A stretch of DNA of 64,000 bases from Leptotrichia sp. OH3620_COT-345 (GCF_003932895.1 NZ_RQYW01000007.1:1-64000), one strand, 5' to 3'. Counted from the first letter of the stretch, positions 52,576-62,259 are shown. Program-made: numbers and translations. Notes: a model not told the origin generated them from the sequence alone.

Positions 52576-53551
52576 ATGACTAAAAATATTAAAGTAGTTG
52601 ATTCATTTTTTGAACAACTCGAAAAAATTACAAAACCACATATAGAAGATTCTATTTTTGGAAAAGAATATATTATAACAAATCCGGATAATTCATCAAC
52701 AGTTATAAAAAGATTTACTTTTGATAATAAATATGAACTCTGTTTTATGAAATCTAACGGAAAAATGAATTATGAATATATTTCTCCAAATGAAAAAATT
52801 AGAGAAAATATCATTGAAATTGTATATTATTATGACGGAAAAACAAAAATGATCTCTCAACCAGATAATAAAATATATCATTTAAAAAAAGGAGACATTG
52901 CTATTCATTATACTAAAAACTGCTTTTCAGGTTATTTCGAGCATAATAACATTTCCGTTATTTCAATAAATCTCTATGTAAAAAAGTTAAAGAACGATCT
53001 GAATCTAAAAACTGTAGATAAACTTATTTCAGAATGGGAAGCCAAAGTTGAGAATATTTTCAAAGATGATAAATGTATTATTGAAAAAGCAAATACCGAA
53101 ATTAAAACTCTAGCTCTTCAAGTTCAGAATGTATCTTTAAAAGAAATTAATGATTATTTTGAGTTTAAATCAAAAATTATTCAATTATTTTTTTTAATTT
53201 TAAAAAGCAACTTAAAATCTGTTTCTACTGAAAAATATGATGCCTCTGTTACTTCTGAAAAAATAAAGTCGGTTATAAGCAGAAATTCCTACTATAAAAG
53301 AATTATGTAAAATAATGAAAACAACCAACTACCATCTCCAGTCAATCTTTAAAAATAATGAAGGCATGAGCATAAAGTATTATATTCTAAGTCTTAAAAT
53401 GAATCATGCCAAATTTCTTCTGAAAACTACAAATTATAGTATATTCGATATTTCAGTTGAAGTAGGGTATGAAAATCCAAGTAAATTTGCCAAAGTTTTT
53501 AAAAATTATTTTGGAATTTTTCCGAGTAAATATAGAAAACAATCTAAATAA
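52576..53551 (+). pseudogene. AraC-family regulator split by a frameshift before its DNA-binding domain
   Basis: The first frame (52576-53310, 244 codons) holds the ligand-binding half and linker, ending SEKIKSVISRN in the first HTH helix and then four wrong residues. The frame +1 continues EIPTIKELCKIMKTTNYHLQSIFKNNEGMSIKYYI...SKFAKVFKNYFGIFPSKYRKQ to 53551, a complete second half of an AraC HTH_18 domain. The break is at about 53282-53290; one extra base or two missing bases explain it. AraC genes of this type commonly precede paired ABC exporters like those at 54023-57489. As read, no DNA-binding protein can be made unless frameshifting occurs. Confidence 0.82.
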
Positions 53552-53559
53552 CAAATATC

Positions 53560-53588
53560 TCCCGAAATATTTTATTTTGGGATTTTTT
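53560..53588 (+). terminator. Terminator after the AraC-type gene
   Basis: TCCCGAAAT (53560-53568) with ATTTTGGGA (one G-T pair), 4-5-nt loop, then T6. Confidence 0.75.
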
Positions 53589-53698
53589 ATTAATTTAAAA
53601 AAAATTAAAACAAAACTATATAAGTCCAATCAATCCCTTTTTTAGGGCTTTTTTTATTTTGGAGTATTATTTTTATATATTCATGCTATAATTTTATT

Positions 53699-53907
53699 AG
53701 AATTAAAAATTTGAGAGAGTTGTATCACTTAAAAAACAAGTGTAATTTTATTTTTATTGAATATTTTATTTTTCTTATTAAAATAAAATTTAATAAAGGT
53801 TTTTCTTTAAAACAAAAATATAAATTTAGCAGTAATAAATTTAAAATACACCAACTTATAATATATGAGAATAACCAAAAAAGCCGATTTTAAATTGGGC
53901 TTTTTTT
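53699..53907 (+). ncRNA. Possible small RNA between the AraC and ABC genes
   Basis: A good extended -10, TGCTATAAT (53684-53692), has no real gene behind it: only a 60-codon TTG-start frame lacking a ribosome site. About 210 nt later is a terminator (53877-53907). The transcript would hold CACTT...AAGTG (about 53726-53742) as a 5-bp hairpin. A second hairpin just upstream (CCCTTTTTTAGGG, then T7, 53635-53655) ends with the same GGGCTTTTTTTATT as the terminator at 53897, so the two ends are related. The whole 53589-53910 block carries no coding signal. Confidence 0.3.
53877..53907 (+). terminator. Terminator in the AraC-ABC intergenic region
   Basis: AAAAAGCC (53877-53884) with GGCTTTTT, 13-nt interior, ending in T7. 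It lies just before the ABC promoter. Confidence 0.65.
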
Positions 53908-53916
53908 ATTATGGGT

Positions 53917-53945
53917 TTGTTTTTATCTTAAATATAATGTATAAT
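53917..53945 (+). promoter_or_regulatory. Promoter of the ABC transporter pair
   Basis: TTGTTT (53917-53922), 17 nt, TATAAT (53940-53945). Leader of about 70 nt to ATG 54023. Confidence 0.55.
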
Positions 53946-53960
53946 CTATTTAAAAATTAA

Positions 53961-53973
53961 TTTGATTATCAAA
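53961..53973. promoter_or_regulatory. Fur-like palindrome just after the ABC promoter start
   Basis: TTTGAT-T-ATCAAA is a perfect 13-nt palindrome about 9 nt past the predicted start. Two further TATCA copies follow (about 53993 and 54005). It resembles part of a Fur 7-1-7 site, but the match is too short to name the regulator. Confidence 0.35.
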
Positions 53974-54022
53974 ATATTAGCAATAAAAATTATTATCAAT
54001 ATTTATCAGGAAAGGAGAAATT

Positions 54023-55765
54023 ATGAAAAATTTAAAATTTTTATTAAAATTATCAGGGCAACACAAAATAAAACTTATTATTTCAGCATTATTCAGTGTA
54101 ATAAGTACAAGTTTTTCAGCCGTCCCTTATATTCTTGTATATAAAATCATTTTGGAACTTTTTAATAAGAATGTTGATTATGAAAAAATAAAAATACTTG
54201 TTTTCCTAACAATATTTTTTGTAATATTTAGTGTTATCACTCTTATTTTATCAGGAATTTTTTCCCATATTTCGGCATTTAACATTCTTTATAAAATAAG
54301 AATAAATTTAATCGAACATATGTCAAAACTGAATATGGGATTTTTCAGAAAAAATCCGTCAGGAAAACTGAAAAAGATTATTAATGAAGATATAGAAAAA
54401 CTGGAAAATTTTATTGCACATCAAATTCCCGACTTATCTTCAGCATTTTTTACTCCGTTAATTTTTCTCGGGATTATGATATATTTTGATCGAATGCTTA
54501 CTTTTGTTTTATTTATTCCCTTTATTTTAGGATTTATTGTTCAAAGCGGTATGTATAAAAATTACAGTACAAAAGTCGACTGCTTCTATAAACTATCTGC
54601 AAAATTAAATTCCACAATTATGGAATATATAAATGCAATGAATGTTATGAAAGCCTTTAACCTCACTGCAAAATCTTTTAGAGAATATAAAAATACTACT
54701 CAGGAATATGCCGACTATTGGATCAAACTCACTAAAATGAGTGTCCCTTACTACTCCGCTTTTCTCTGCCTTATAGACACAGGACTACTCTTCATTATTC
54801 CCATAGGAGGAATAATGCTCCAAAAAGGTAATATTTCCGCTGCAACTTATATTTTGTTTATTATAATGAGTTCTATATTTCTAAATTCATTAAAATCCCT
54901 TTTTGAACTTTCCTTTAATCTTTCCTTTCTTTTAAAAGGAATGGAAAAAATCACTGAAATTTTTGAAGAAAAAGAACAGAAATCGGGAAATCTTAATTTC
55001 CCCAAAAACTTTTCCAAACATTTAAAATATGAAAATATATCCTTTTCTTATGATAAAACCGAAATTATAACAGATTTTTCTCTTACTGTTAAAGCAGGAA
55101 GCACAGTTGCTCTTGTAGGTCCCTCAGGATCCGGAAAAACCACTATCGGACTTCTTGCGGGAAGATTCTGGGACGTGAATAAAGGAAAGATAAGTATGGA
55201 CAATATTGATATACGAGATATTTCCTATGAAAATCTTATGGAAAATACTTCTTTCGTTTTTCAGGAAACATTTATGCTTCATGATACAATATATGAAAAT
55301 ATAAAAATGGGAAAAGAATATACTCGGGAAGAAATTGAAAATGCTGCAAAGCAAGCACAGATTCACGACTTTATACTTTCTCTTCCTAACGGATACACAA
55401 CTAAAATAGGAGAAGGAGGAATTAAACTGAGTGGTGGAGAAAAACAGAGAATTTCTATAGCAAGAGCTATTTTGAAAAATACTCCTATTATTATATTGGA
55501 TGAAGTTACATCTTATTCAGATATCGAAAATGAAGCTGAAATTCAAAAAGCTCTAAAAATGCTCCTCAAAGGAAAAACGGCTCTAATTATAGCTCATAGA
55601 CTTTACACTATAAAAAATGCAGATAACATTATATATATGGACAAAGGAAAAATTATAGAACAGGGAACTCACGAAGAACTGCTTAAAAATAAATCTGCTT
55701 ATTGGCATTTATGGTCTCGATACAATGAAGAAAATAATAATGGAATGGAGGCGGAAAAATGTTAA
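54023..55765 (+). CDS. ABC transporter, fused membrane/ATPase subunit 1 (YbtP-like)
   Basis: 580 residues: six-helix ABC transporter domain (about 15-310), then ATPase. Walker A VGPSGSGKTTIG, Q-loop SFVFQETFML, signature KLSGGEKQRISIARA, Walker B IIILDEVTS, switch His in IIAHRLYTI. The D-loop reads SYSD rather than SALD/SSLD, so one of the two ATP sites of the dimer may be degenerate. Its stop overlaps the next start by 7 nt. Such type IV pairs are exporters or, as in YbtPQ and IrtAB, siderophore importers. An adjacent AraC gene and a Fur-like box favour metal uptake (inference). Confidence 0.88.
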   Translation: MKNLKFLLKLSGQHKIKLIISALFSVISTSFSAVPYILVYKIILELFNKNVDYEKIKILVFLTIFFVIFSVITLILSGIFSHISAFNILYKIRINLIEHMSKLNMGFFRKNPSGKLKKIINEDIEKLENFIAHQIPDLSSAFFTPLIFLGIMIYFDRMLTFVLFIPFILGFIVQSGMYKNYSTKVDCFYKLSAKLNSTIMEYINAMNVMKAFNLTAKSFREYKNTTQEYADYWIKLTKMSVPYYSAFLCLIDTGLLFIIPIGGIMLQKGNISAATYILFIIMSSIFLNSLKSLFELSFNLSFLLKGMEKITEIFEEKEQKSGNLNFPKNFSKHLKYENISFSYDKTEIITDFSLTVKAGSTVALVGPSGSGKTTIGLLAGRFWDVNKGKISMDNIDIRDISYENLMENTSFVFQETFMLHDTIYENIKMGKEYTREEIENAAKQAQIHDFILSLPNGYTTKIGEGGIKLSGGEKQRISIARAILKNTPIIILDEVTSYSDIENEAEIQKALKMLLKGKTALIIAHRLYTIKNADNIIYMDKGKIIEQGTHEELLKNKSAYWHLWSRYNEENNNGMEAEKC

Positions 55766-57489
55766 AGGAAATAAAAATTTTATCAGGCGTGCAATTTAAA
55801 AATCTCAAAAAACCTGTACTGCTTCTTGTTACGGATTCAATATTTTACATGATAAATTACATGATGTTTTATTTCACTGTTATAGATTTGATAACAAATA
55901 TATTCAGCTTGAACAAAATCTTTATTTACACTCTTATTATGTTTATAGCAAATATACTCAGATATCTTTTCAATCGCACAGGTTATACGGGGATACAATG
56001 TCAAGGAGCAAAAATTATTCAAGATTTACGGCTTCGTATGGGAGACCATTTAAGAAACCTCAATTTAGGATATTTTAATAAACATAATATAGGAAACATT
56101 ATAAATATCATGACTAACGATTTACAAGAATTTGAAAGAGTATTAACTCACAGTACATCAGAAATTATAAAACTTTCCATATTATCTTTCTATCTTCTTC
56201 TTGTCACTTTTGCAATTTCTCCTGTTTTAGGAATAATACAGTTATGTGTTGCTACAATAGGAATTATATTTGTGGTAATAGGGGCAGGAAGAGGGGCAAA
56301 AATTGCTTTAAAGAAAAAACATACAATGGATGATGTAGTTTCACGTATGGTTGAATATATTGCAGGAATGGAAATTTTTAAATCTTATAATCTCGTTGGA
56401 GAAAAATTTGAAAGATTGAAAAACAGTTTTGTTAATTTAAAAAAAGAAAGTATAAACACTGAAATTGCTCTTGCTCCTTATGTTCTTATTTTCAGGCTGA
56501 TTACAGACATTTCCTTTGCACTACTTCTTTTATTTTCTACACAGCTGTTTATAAAAGAATCCGTGAATAAAATAGAATTCTTTTCATTTATTGTTATAGG
56601 ACTTTCTCTTACCAATGTTTTAAAAGCTCTTTCAATGCAATATACATCTTTACAGTATATGAAACTTGCAACTGATAAACTTATCAGTGTATATTCTGAA
56701 AGAGAAATATCTTATGAACTTGAAAAAGTATCTTTTAAAAATTATGATATAAAATTTGATAATGTAAGTTTTTCTTATGAGAAAGATAAACCTGTACTGA
56801 AAAATATCAGTTTTGAAGCAAAACAGGGAACTTCCACTGTTCTTGTAGGTTCATCAGGCTCGGGAAAAACCACTGTCACAAACTTAATAGCAAGATTTTG
56901 GGATTGCCAGTCAGGTACAATCACAATTGATGACATCGATATAAAAAAAATATATCCTGAAGAGCTTCTCACGAATATAAGTATGATTTTTCAAGATGTA
57001 TACCTTATAAATGATACTATTGAGAATAATATAAAGCTTGGAAAACAAGAGGCTTCCCGTGAAGAAGTCATTGAAGCTGCCAAAAGTGCACATTGTCATG
57101 AGTTTATTATGGATTTGGAAAATGGTTATGATACTATTGTAGGAGAAAAAGGATCTACTCTTTCAGGAGGGGAAAAACAACGGATTTCAATTGCCAGAGC
57201 CTTACTGAAAAATACTCCCATTATTTTACTCGATGAAGCTACTGCTTCCCTTGATGCAGATAACGAATATGAAATTAGAAAATCTATCGAAAAACTTGTT
57301 AAAAATAAAACTGTCATAACTATTGCTCACAAACTTAATACTATAAAAAATTATAATCAGATAATTATGATGTCGGACGGCAGAATTGAAGAAATTGGTA
57401 CTCATAATCAATTAATGGAAAATAAAAGACGATATTATAAGATGTATACTGAAATGATAAAATCTCAAACCAATTACAACCTTGTATAA
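55759..57489 (+). CDS. ABC transporter, fused membrane/ATPase subunit 2 (YbtQ-like)
   Basis: 576 residues: membrane domain with six helices, then ATPase with VGSSGSGKTTVT, TLSGGEKQRISIARA, ILLDEATASLD (canonical Walker B and D-loop) and TIAHKLNTI. The H-loop and D-loop here are ordinary, unlike its partner. ATG 55759 follows GGAGG by 7 nt. Works as a heterodimer with the gene that overlaps it. Leader helix LKEIKILSGVQFKNLKKP is amphipathic. Confidence 0.88.
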   Translation: MLKEIKILSGVQFKNLKKPVLLLVTDSIFYMINYMMFYFTVIDLITNIFSLNKIFIYTLIMFIANILRYLFNRTGYTGIQCQGAKIIQDLRLRMGDHLRNLNLGYFNKHNIGNIINIMTNDLQEFERVLTHSTSEIIKLSILSFYLLLVTFAISPVLGIIQLCVATIGIIFVVIGAGRGAKIALKKKHTMDDVVSRMVEYIAGMEIFKSYNLVGEKFERLKNSFVNLKKESINTEIALAPYVLIFRLITDISFALLLLFSTQLFIKESVNKIEFFSFIVIGLSLTNVLKALSMQYTSLQYMKLATDKLISVYSEREISYELEKVSFKNYDIKFDNVSFSYEKDKPVLKNISFEAKQGTSTVLVGSSGSGKTTVTNLIARFWDCQSGTITIDDIDIKKIYPEELLTNISMIFQDVYLINDTIENNIKLGKQEASREEVIEAAKSAHCHEFIMDLENGYDTIVGEKGSTLSGGEKQRISIARALLKNTPIILLDEATASLDADNEYEIRKSIEKLVKNKTVITIAHKLNTIKNYNQIIMMSDGRIEEIGTHNQLMENKRRYYKMYTEMIKSQTNYNLV

Positions 57490-57519
57490 ATACATAAATC
57501 AAAAAAATAAATATATTCA

Positions 57520-57548
57520 TTGACAAATATCAATTTTAATCTTATTAT
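57520..57548 (+). promoter_or_regulatory. Promoter of the small secreted protein
   Basis: TTGACA (57520-57525), 17 nt, TATTAT (57543-57548), 37 nt before the ATG; TATAAT also occurs 4 nt later. Confidence 0.7.
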
Positions 57549-57585
57549 ATAATAAAATAAAATTGATATAGGAGAAAATATAAAA

Positions 57586-58002
57586 ATGAAAAAAATTATT
57601 TTAATATGCTTATTTTTAATTACTGCATTAACTTTTACAATACCTTCAAAAGACAGTAGAGGTGTGCTTATAATGAGTGAAAATGAGTGGTTTGAAATGT
57701 TCGGGGATAATGCTAAAACTGACGGAAAATGCTCATATATAGGTGCTTTAGTTATGCAAATGGCATATATCAGCGAAGGAAAAATCAAAAATCATACTAT
57801 AGAAGAAGCCTCAAATAATCTCGCAGGATTAAATGCTCATCTTTACAAGGAAGGACTTCGTCATCCGTCTAATGATAACAGCTTGTTATTTGAATACTAT
57901 TATGTAAAAAATTGTCGTAAACTTACCGGTAAAGATTTTGATTTGATAGGTTCACCAAGTTTCAAATCGGTATTTAATGAAATTTATAATATATACAAAT
58001 AA
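57586..58002 (+). CDS. Small secreted protein, family not recognised
   Basis: 138 residues. Signal peptide (MKKIILICLFLITALTFT), mature part of about 115 residues, acidic and aromatic-rich, two Cys (in DGKCSYIG and KNCRKLTG) that could form a disulphide. It follows the ABC pair by 97 nt but has its own promoter and terminator. I recognise no domain. Confidence 0.75.
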   Translation: MKKIILICLFLITALTFTIPSKDSRGVLIMSENEWFEMFGDNAKTDGKCSYIGALVMQMAYISEGKIKNHTIEEASNNLAGLNAHLYKEGLRHPSNDNSLLFEYYYVKNCRKLTGKDFDLIGSPSFKSVFNEIYNIYK

Positions 58003-58030
58003 AAAAGGGAAATATTCCCTTTTTTATTTT
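58002..58030 (+). terminator. Terminator overlapping the stop of the small secreted-protein gene
   Basis: AAAAAAGGGAA (58002-58012) with TTCCCTTTTTT (58016-58026): perfect 11-bp stem and 3-nt loop. The rest of 58031-58242 is AT-rich, with only an AACTTTTT/AAAAAGTT hairpin near 58185-58212. Confidence 0.85.
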
Positions 58031-58242
58031 GTTTTTTAATCTCCGAACATTCGCATTATTCTAATAAAAAATATAGAAATAAACGTTTGAAAATTAACAG
58101 CCTAAATGAAATTAATTTATGGTTTTTAGAAATAGAATATTTTTGAAAATGAAATAATTTTAGTTGATAAATTTTTTGGTATAACTTTTTCATAAAATAA
58201 ATTGTAAAAAGTTTGTTTAGTTTTTTCCCAAAATATAAAAAA

Positions 58243-59172
58243 TTATTTTAAAAACTTATTTCTCCAGAGACTGAAAATAAATATTATACAAATGACAACC
58301 GTAATCAATATAACATATATCCATCCATTTTCAGCATTTTGAAAAGGAATGGAAGTGTTTATTCCGAAAAATCCGAAAATCATACTTGGAATTGCCAGTA
58401 ATACTGTAAAAATTGTCAAAAATTTCATAGTCGTATTCAAATTATTATCAATAATTGCAGAATAAGCGAGCTTTTCTTTTTCAACAATGGTAATAAGTAT
58501 TTCTGTCATTTCAGCAGCCTGATCCGCTTCGATTAAAACATCTTCCAGTTTTTCTTCTTCAATTTCGGACAACTTTCCATTTTTATGCTTCCATCGCCTT
58601 TTTAAAGTATTTAAAGCAAGTCTGTTAGCTTTTAATGAAGTCGACAAGTAAGTCAGACCCTGTTCAATATTCAGTAATTTGTAAATATCCGAATTTTTCA
58701 TGGCTTTTTTAAATGATCTTTTTATATCTCCTCTTTCTTTATTCATCTTTGTCAGCTTATCATGATAAATCAGACAAAATTTGTATAACACCGAAAATAA
58801 AAGATGATATAAACTCTCATATTCTTTTTCTGTTACTGTTTTTCCGAGTAATTTATTTAAATACACATAATCTTCATTCTGTTCAATAAATGTATAAAGT
58901 ATATTTTCCCTAATAATAAATACTAAAGGAGCAGTTGCGGGGCTGTCCATAAAGCTGTCATAATAAGGAACATCAAAACAAAGAAGCTTTATTTCATTTA
59001 TTTCATCATATTCTGATCGCGGACTTTCATCGGCATCTGTAGCATATTCCAAAAATTCCGTTGAAAGTTTATCTTTCTCGTTCAGTATTCTCCTGTCTTC
59101 ATCAGATATATCCACTGTATTTACCCATTTCATATTTCCTATCTTTAAATGGATAATTTTTCTTTCAATCAT
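58243..59172 (-). CDS. CorA-like divalent-cation transporter with GIN motif
   Basis: 309 residues: cytoplasmic domain of about 245 residues, long helix, then two C-terminal membrane helices. The signature after helix 1 reads FGFFGINTSIPF, G-I-N instead of the Mg channel's G-M-N; ZntB-type zinc transporters have GIN. The acidic family end is missing and the C-terminal tail is short and basic (RNKFLK), as in CorA. Whether it carries Mg, Co, Ni or Zn cannot be told. Lies 57 nt after the DUF6176-like gene. Confidence 0.82.
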   Translation of the reverse strand: MIERKIIHLKIGNMKWVNTVDISDEDRRILNEKDKLSTEFLEYATDADESPRSEYDEINEIKLLCFDVPYYDSFMDSPATAPLVFIIRENILYTFIEQNEDYVYLNKLLGKTVTEKEYESLYHLLFSVLYKFCLIYHDKLTKMNKERGDIKRSFKKAMKNSDIYKLLNIEQGLTYLSTSLKANRLALNTLKRRWKHKNGKLSEIEEEKLEDVLIEADQAAEMTEILITIVEKEKLAYSAIIDNNLNTTMKFLTIFTVLLAIPSMIFGFFGINTSIPFQNAENGWIYVILITVVICIIFIFSLWRNKFLK

Positions 59173-59229
59173 ATTTTACCTTTCTTCTTATAAAAACCGG
59201 ATTTTTCAGTTTCTACTTCATATGTTCTC

Positions 59230-59565
59230 TTATTTTTCAGGTATCATAGTAACCTGCATATTTATATCTATAGGTCTAAATTTTCTGTCTATACATTCTT
59301 TCCAATATTCGAGATGTTTTTTATCAATAAGGCTTTCCGATTCACAGACATCTATCCCGCCTTCTCTCTGAACAGAATACCAGTAAAGATATTCTTCATT
59401 ATCAATAACTTCTCTGAATATAGTTTCTATATACATTTTTTCACCATCAAGAGTTAAAAGTACATCTTTCATATTGTCATTTAAAAATTTCATTCATTCA
59501 TCGACTTTTTTACTTTTTCCTTCTGATACTTTAAATTTTGTCAACTCTATATTTAATTTACCCAT
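59230..59565 (-). pseudogene. DUF6176-like protein with an in-frame TGA at a usual Trp position
   Basis: ATG 59565 opens MGKLNIELTKFKVSEGKSKKVDE. Codon 24 is TGA (59494-59496). MKFLNDNMKDVLLTL continues in the same frame to 59230, giving 112 residues. From memory, DUF6176 relatives read KVdEWm-x-FL here, so TGA stands for TGG. The C-terminal part is typical (EYLYWYSVQREGGIDV, IDKKHLEYWKECID). ATG 59493 just after the TGA has no ribosome site and would lack the first helix. Elsewhere TGA is a normal stop (murP, 62047 gene). Most likely a nonsense mutation or a sequence error; read-through is possible. Next to the CorA-like gene. Confidence 0.65.
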
Positions 59566-59860
59566 AATTTTTAATCTCTCTGTTTTATTATCATTAAGTT
59601 TTAAATTTATATTATTATTTTATTAAATAATAATATGATTTTTTTAAATCCTGAATAATTTCCACTTACCATATCTAAAAATTTTTTTAAAAGAATATAA
59701 TTTGAAATCTCTCAAAAACTTTCTTTCAATTTTTATAAAATAAATTATAGATTCCTATTTTTTTATTTAATTTAGATATTTTTTATAAAATTTATCATTT
59801 TTCTATATTTTATAAGTTCTTCTATTCAAACATCATGTATATTCTTTTCGATATAAACTG
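59566..59860. other. AT-rich intergenic region
   Basis: About 295 nt between mnmA and the DUF6176-like gene. No terminator with a clear T tract and no open frame were found. Confidence 0.5.
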
Positions 59861-60970
<1,110 letters not shown>

Positions 60971-61021
60971 TCAATACACAAACAATTATCAATATATAAC
61001 ATTAATTTTTTTATAAAAAGA

Positions 61022-61049
61022 TTGACAAATATATAAATTAAATTATAAA
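61022..61049 (+). promoter_or_regulatory. Promoter of the TetR-family gene
   Basis: TTGACA (61022-61027), 16 nt, TATAAA (61044-61049), 33 nt before the ATG. Confidence 0.65.
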
Positions 61050-61082
61050 ATTAACTGAAATATAAATTTTAAGAGGTCAACA

Positions 61083-61658
61083 ATGAACAGAATAATTACT
61101 AAAAAAAACAATGTCATAAAAAAAAGTGCAAAACTTTTTTATTACAGAGGATATAAAAATACGGGGCTGTCGGATATTTTAACAGAATGTGGAATACCTA
61201 AAGGTTCTTTCTATTATTATTTTAAAAATAAAGAAGACCTTCTTATTCATGTTATCCGTTATCACACCGATAATCTCATAAAGTTTTTTACTTTTACCGT
61301 TGACGATCTTTCGATTTTTAAATTAAAAACTTTTTTCTATCAATATTTTACCAATATAGAACATAATAAATTTCATGGAGGAAGCCCTCTCGGAAACCTT
61401 GCTGTTGAACTTGGGGACATAAACGAATCTGTGAGAAGCGAGCTTTCAAAATCTTACAACAAAATAGAAATCCGTTTTTCTTACTTTCTTTCTTCTTTGA
61501 AAATCGCCTATCCTGATAAATACTCAAATATAGAGCCTGAAATATATGCAAGATCCTTAATCTGCCTCTTGGAAGGAACCATGTTAAAAATAAAAATTGA
61601 AAAAAATAATAACTCTATTAATGATTTTCTTTCTTTTTTTGATAAAATTTTCAAATAA
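61083..61658 (+). CDS. TetR/AcrR-family transcription regulator
   Basis: 191 residues. N-terminal HTH (about 8-53; KKSAKLFYYRGYKNTGLSDILTECGIPKGSFYYYFKNKEDLL) with the usual GSFYYYFKNKE. A C-terminal ligand domain has GGSPLGNLAVELGD, the C/S-PLGNLA pattern of regulators that sense electrophiles or drugs (NemR, LmrA). Ends at a two-way terminator with no obvious target beside it, so it probably acts on itself or elsewhere. Ribosome site AAGAGG. Confidence 0.9.
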   Translation: MNRIITKKNNVIKKSAKLFYYRGYKNTGLSDILTECGIPKGSFYYYFKNKEDLLIHVIRYHTDNLIKFFTFTVDDLSIFKLKTFFYQYFTNIEHNKFHGGSPLGNLAVELGDINESVRSELSKSYNKIEIRFSYFLSSLKIAYPDKYSNIEPEIYARSLICLLEGTMLKIKIEKNNNSINDFLSFFDKIFK

Positions 61659-61668
61659 TTATAACATA

Positions 61669-61735
61669 GAAAAAGGAGCTATTCTGAACAAAGGTCAGCA
61701 CTACCTTTATTTAATCTGAAATATCTCCTTTTTTA
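61669..61735. terminator. Bidirectional terminator between TetR and the lipoprotein gene
   Basis: AAAAAGGAG (61670-61678) with CTCCTTTTTT (61725-61734), extended by TATT/AATA with one mismatch. An inner AAAGGT/ACCTTT hairpin makes a cruciform. Flanking A and T runs serve both strands. Confidence 0.82.
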
Positions 61736-62047
61736 GTAACTTCCTTTTTCTACTGAAATTATTTTTCCGTCTTCACTTACAAAAACGAGATAAAAATCAC
61801 TTTTACCGTATAAAATTACTTTCCAGTCCCTGTAACCTTTTTTATATATCCCGACACTTTCAGAATAAACAGTTTCTCCGTATTTTTTTTCTACTCCTTG
61901 AATTCCTATCTGGATAACTTCATCTTTTCCTAAAACTTCTGATTCTTTTATTTTTCTTACTCCTGTTGACGAACAACTTACTACACAGATTAAAATAGAT
62001 AAAAATATAATTTTCTTTAATTTGGTCATTTTATTTTGGATGTACAT
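61733..62047 (-). CDS. Small lipoprotein, family not recognised
   Basis: About 104 residues: signal peptide (KLKKIIFLSILICVVSC) with lipobox VVSC, then a compact beta-rich domain (GVEKKYGETVYSESVGIYKKGYRDWKVILYG, FYLVFVSEDGKII). It recalls SH3-like or PepSY-like small folds but I do not name a family. The start chosen is ATG 62047, whose A is the last base of the upstream stop (TGATG); a later ATG at 62029 is possible. Confidence 0.7.
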   Translation of the reverse strand: MYIQNKMTKLKKIIFLSILICVVSCSSTGVRKIKESEVLGKDEVIQIGIQGVEKKYGETVYSESVGIYKKGYRDWKVILYGKSDFYLVFVSEDGKIISVEKGSY

Positions 62048-62259
62048 CAATTATTTTTAACCTCAATATCTATATCAAAATGTATCTGTGCCTTTTCATC
62101 ATCCAAATATGATATTTTTATCTCTTTTAAAACGGCTCTCGGATTTTCAATAAGTAATCTGTTTATATTTTCATTCATTTCGTCAATCTTCTCAAAGTGT
62201 CTTACTAAATCTGAAGTTTTAAATCCCTTTAACTGTAGATAATTAAACATATTAAACAT
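62047..62259 (-). CDS. Small conserved-looking protein, not recognised
   Basis: 70 residues, no signal. A helical N-terminal half (FKTSDLVRHFEKIDEMNENINRLL) and a beta-hairpin C-terminal half (VLKEIKISYLDDEKAQIHFDIDIEVKNN). GAAGGAG 5 nt before ATG supports it. It overlaps the next gene's start and ends in TGA. Confidence 0.65.
   Translation of the reverse strand: MFNMFNYLQLKGFKTSDLVRHFEKIDEMNENINRLLIENPRAVLKEIKISYLDDEKAQIHFDIDIEVKNN

Noticed and set aside
53711-53893. 60-codon frame starting TTG between the AraC and ABC genes
   Set aside because: No ribosome site; lysine/phenylalanine-rich translation typical of chance AT-rich frames.
59230-59493. DUF6176-like protein as an 87-residue gene starting after the TGA
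   Set aside because: No ribosome site, and the first helix of the family lies in frame before the TGA.
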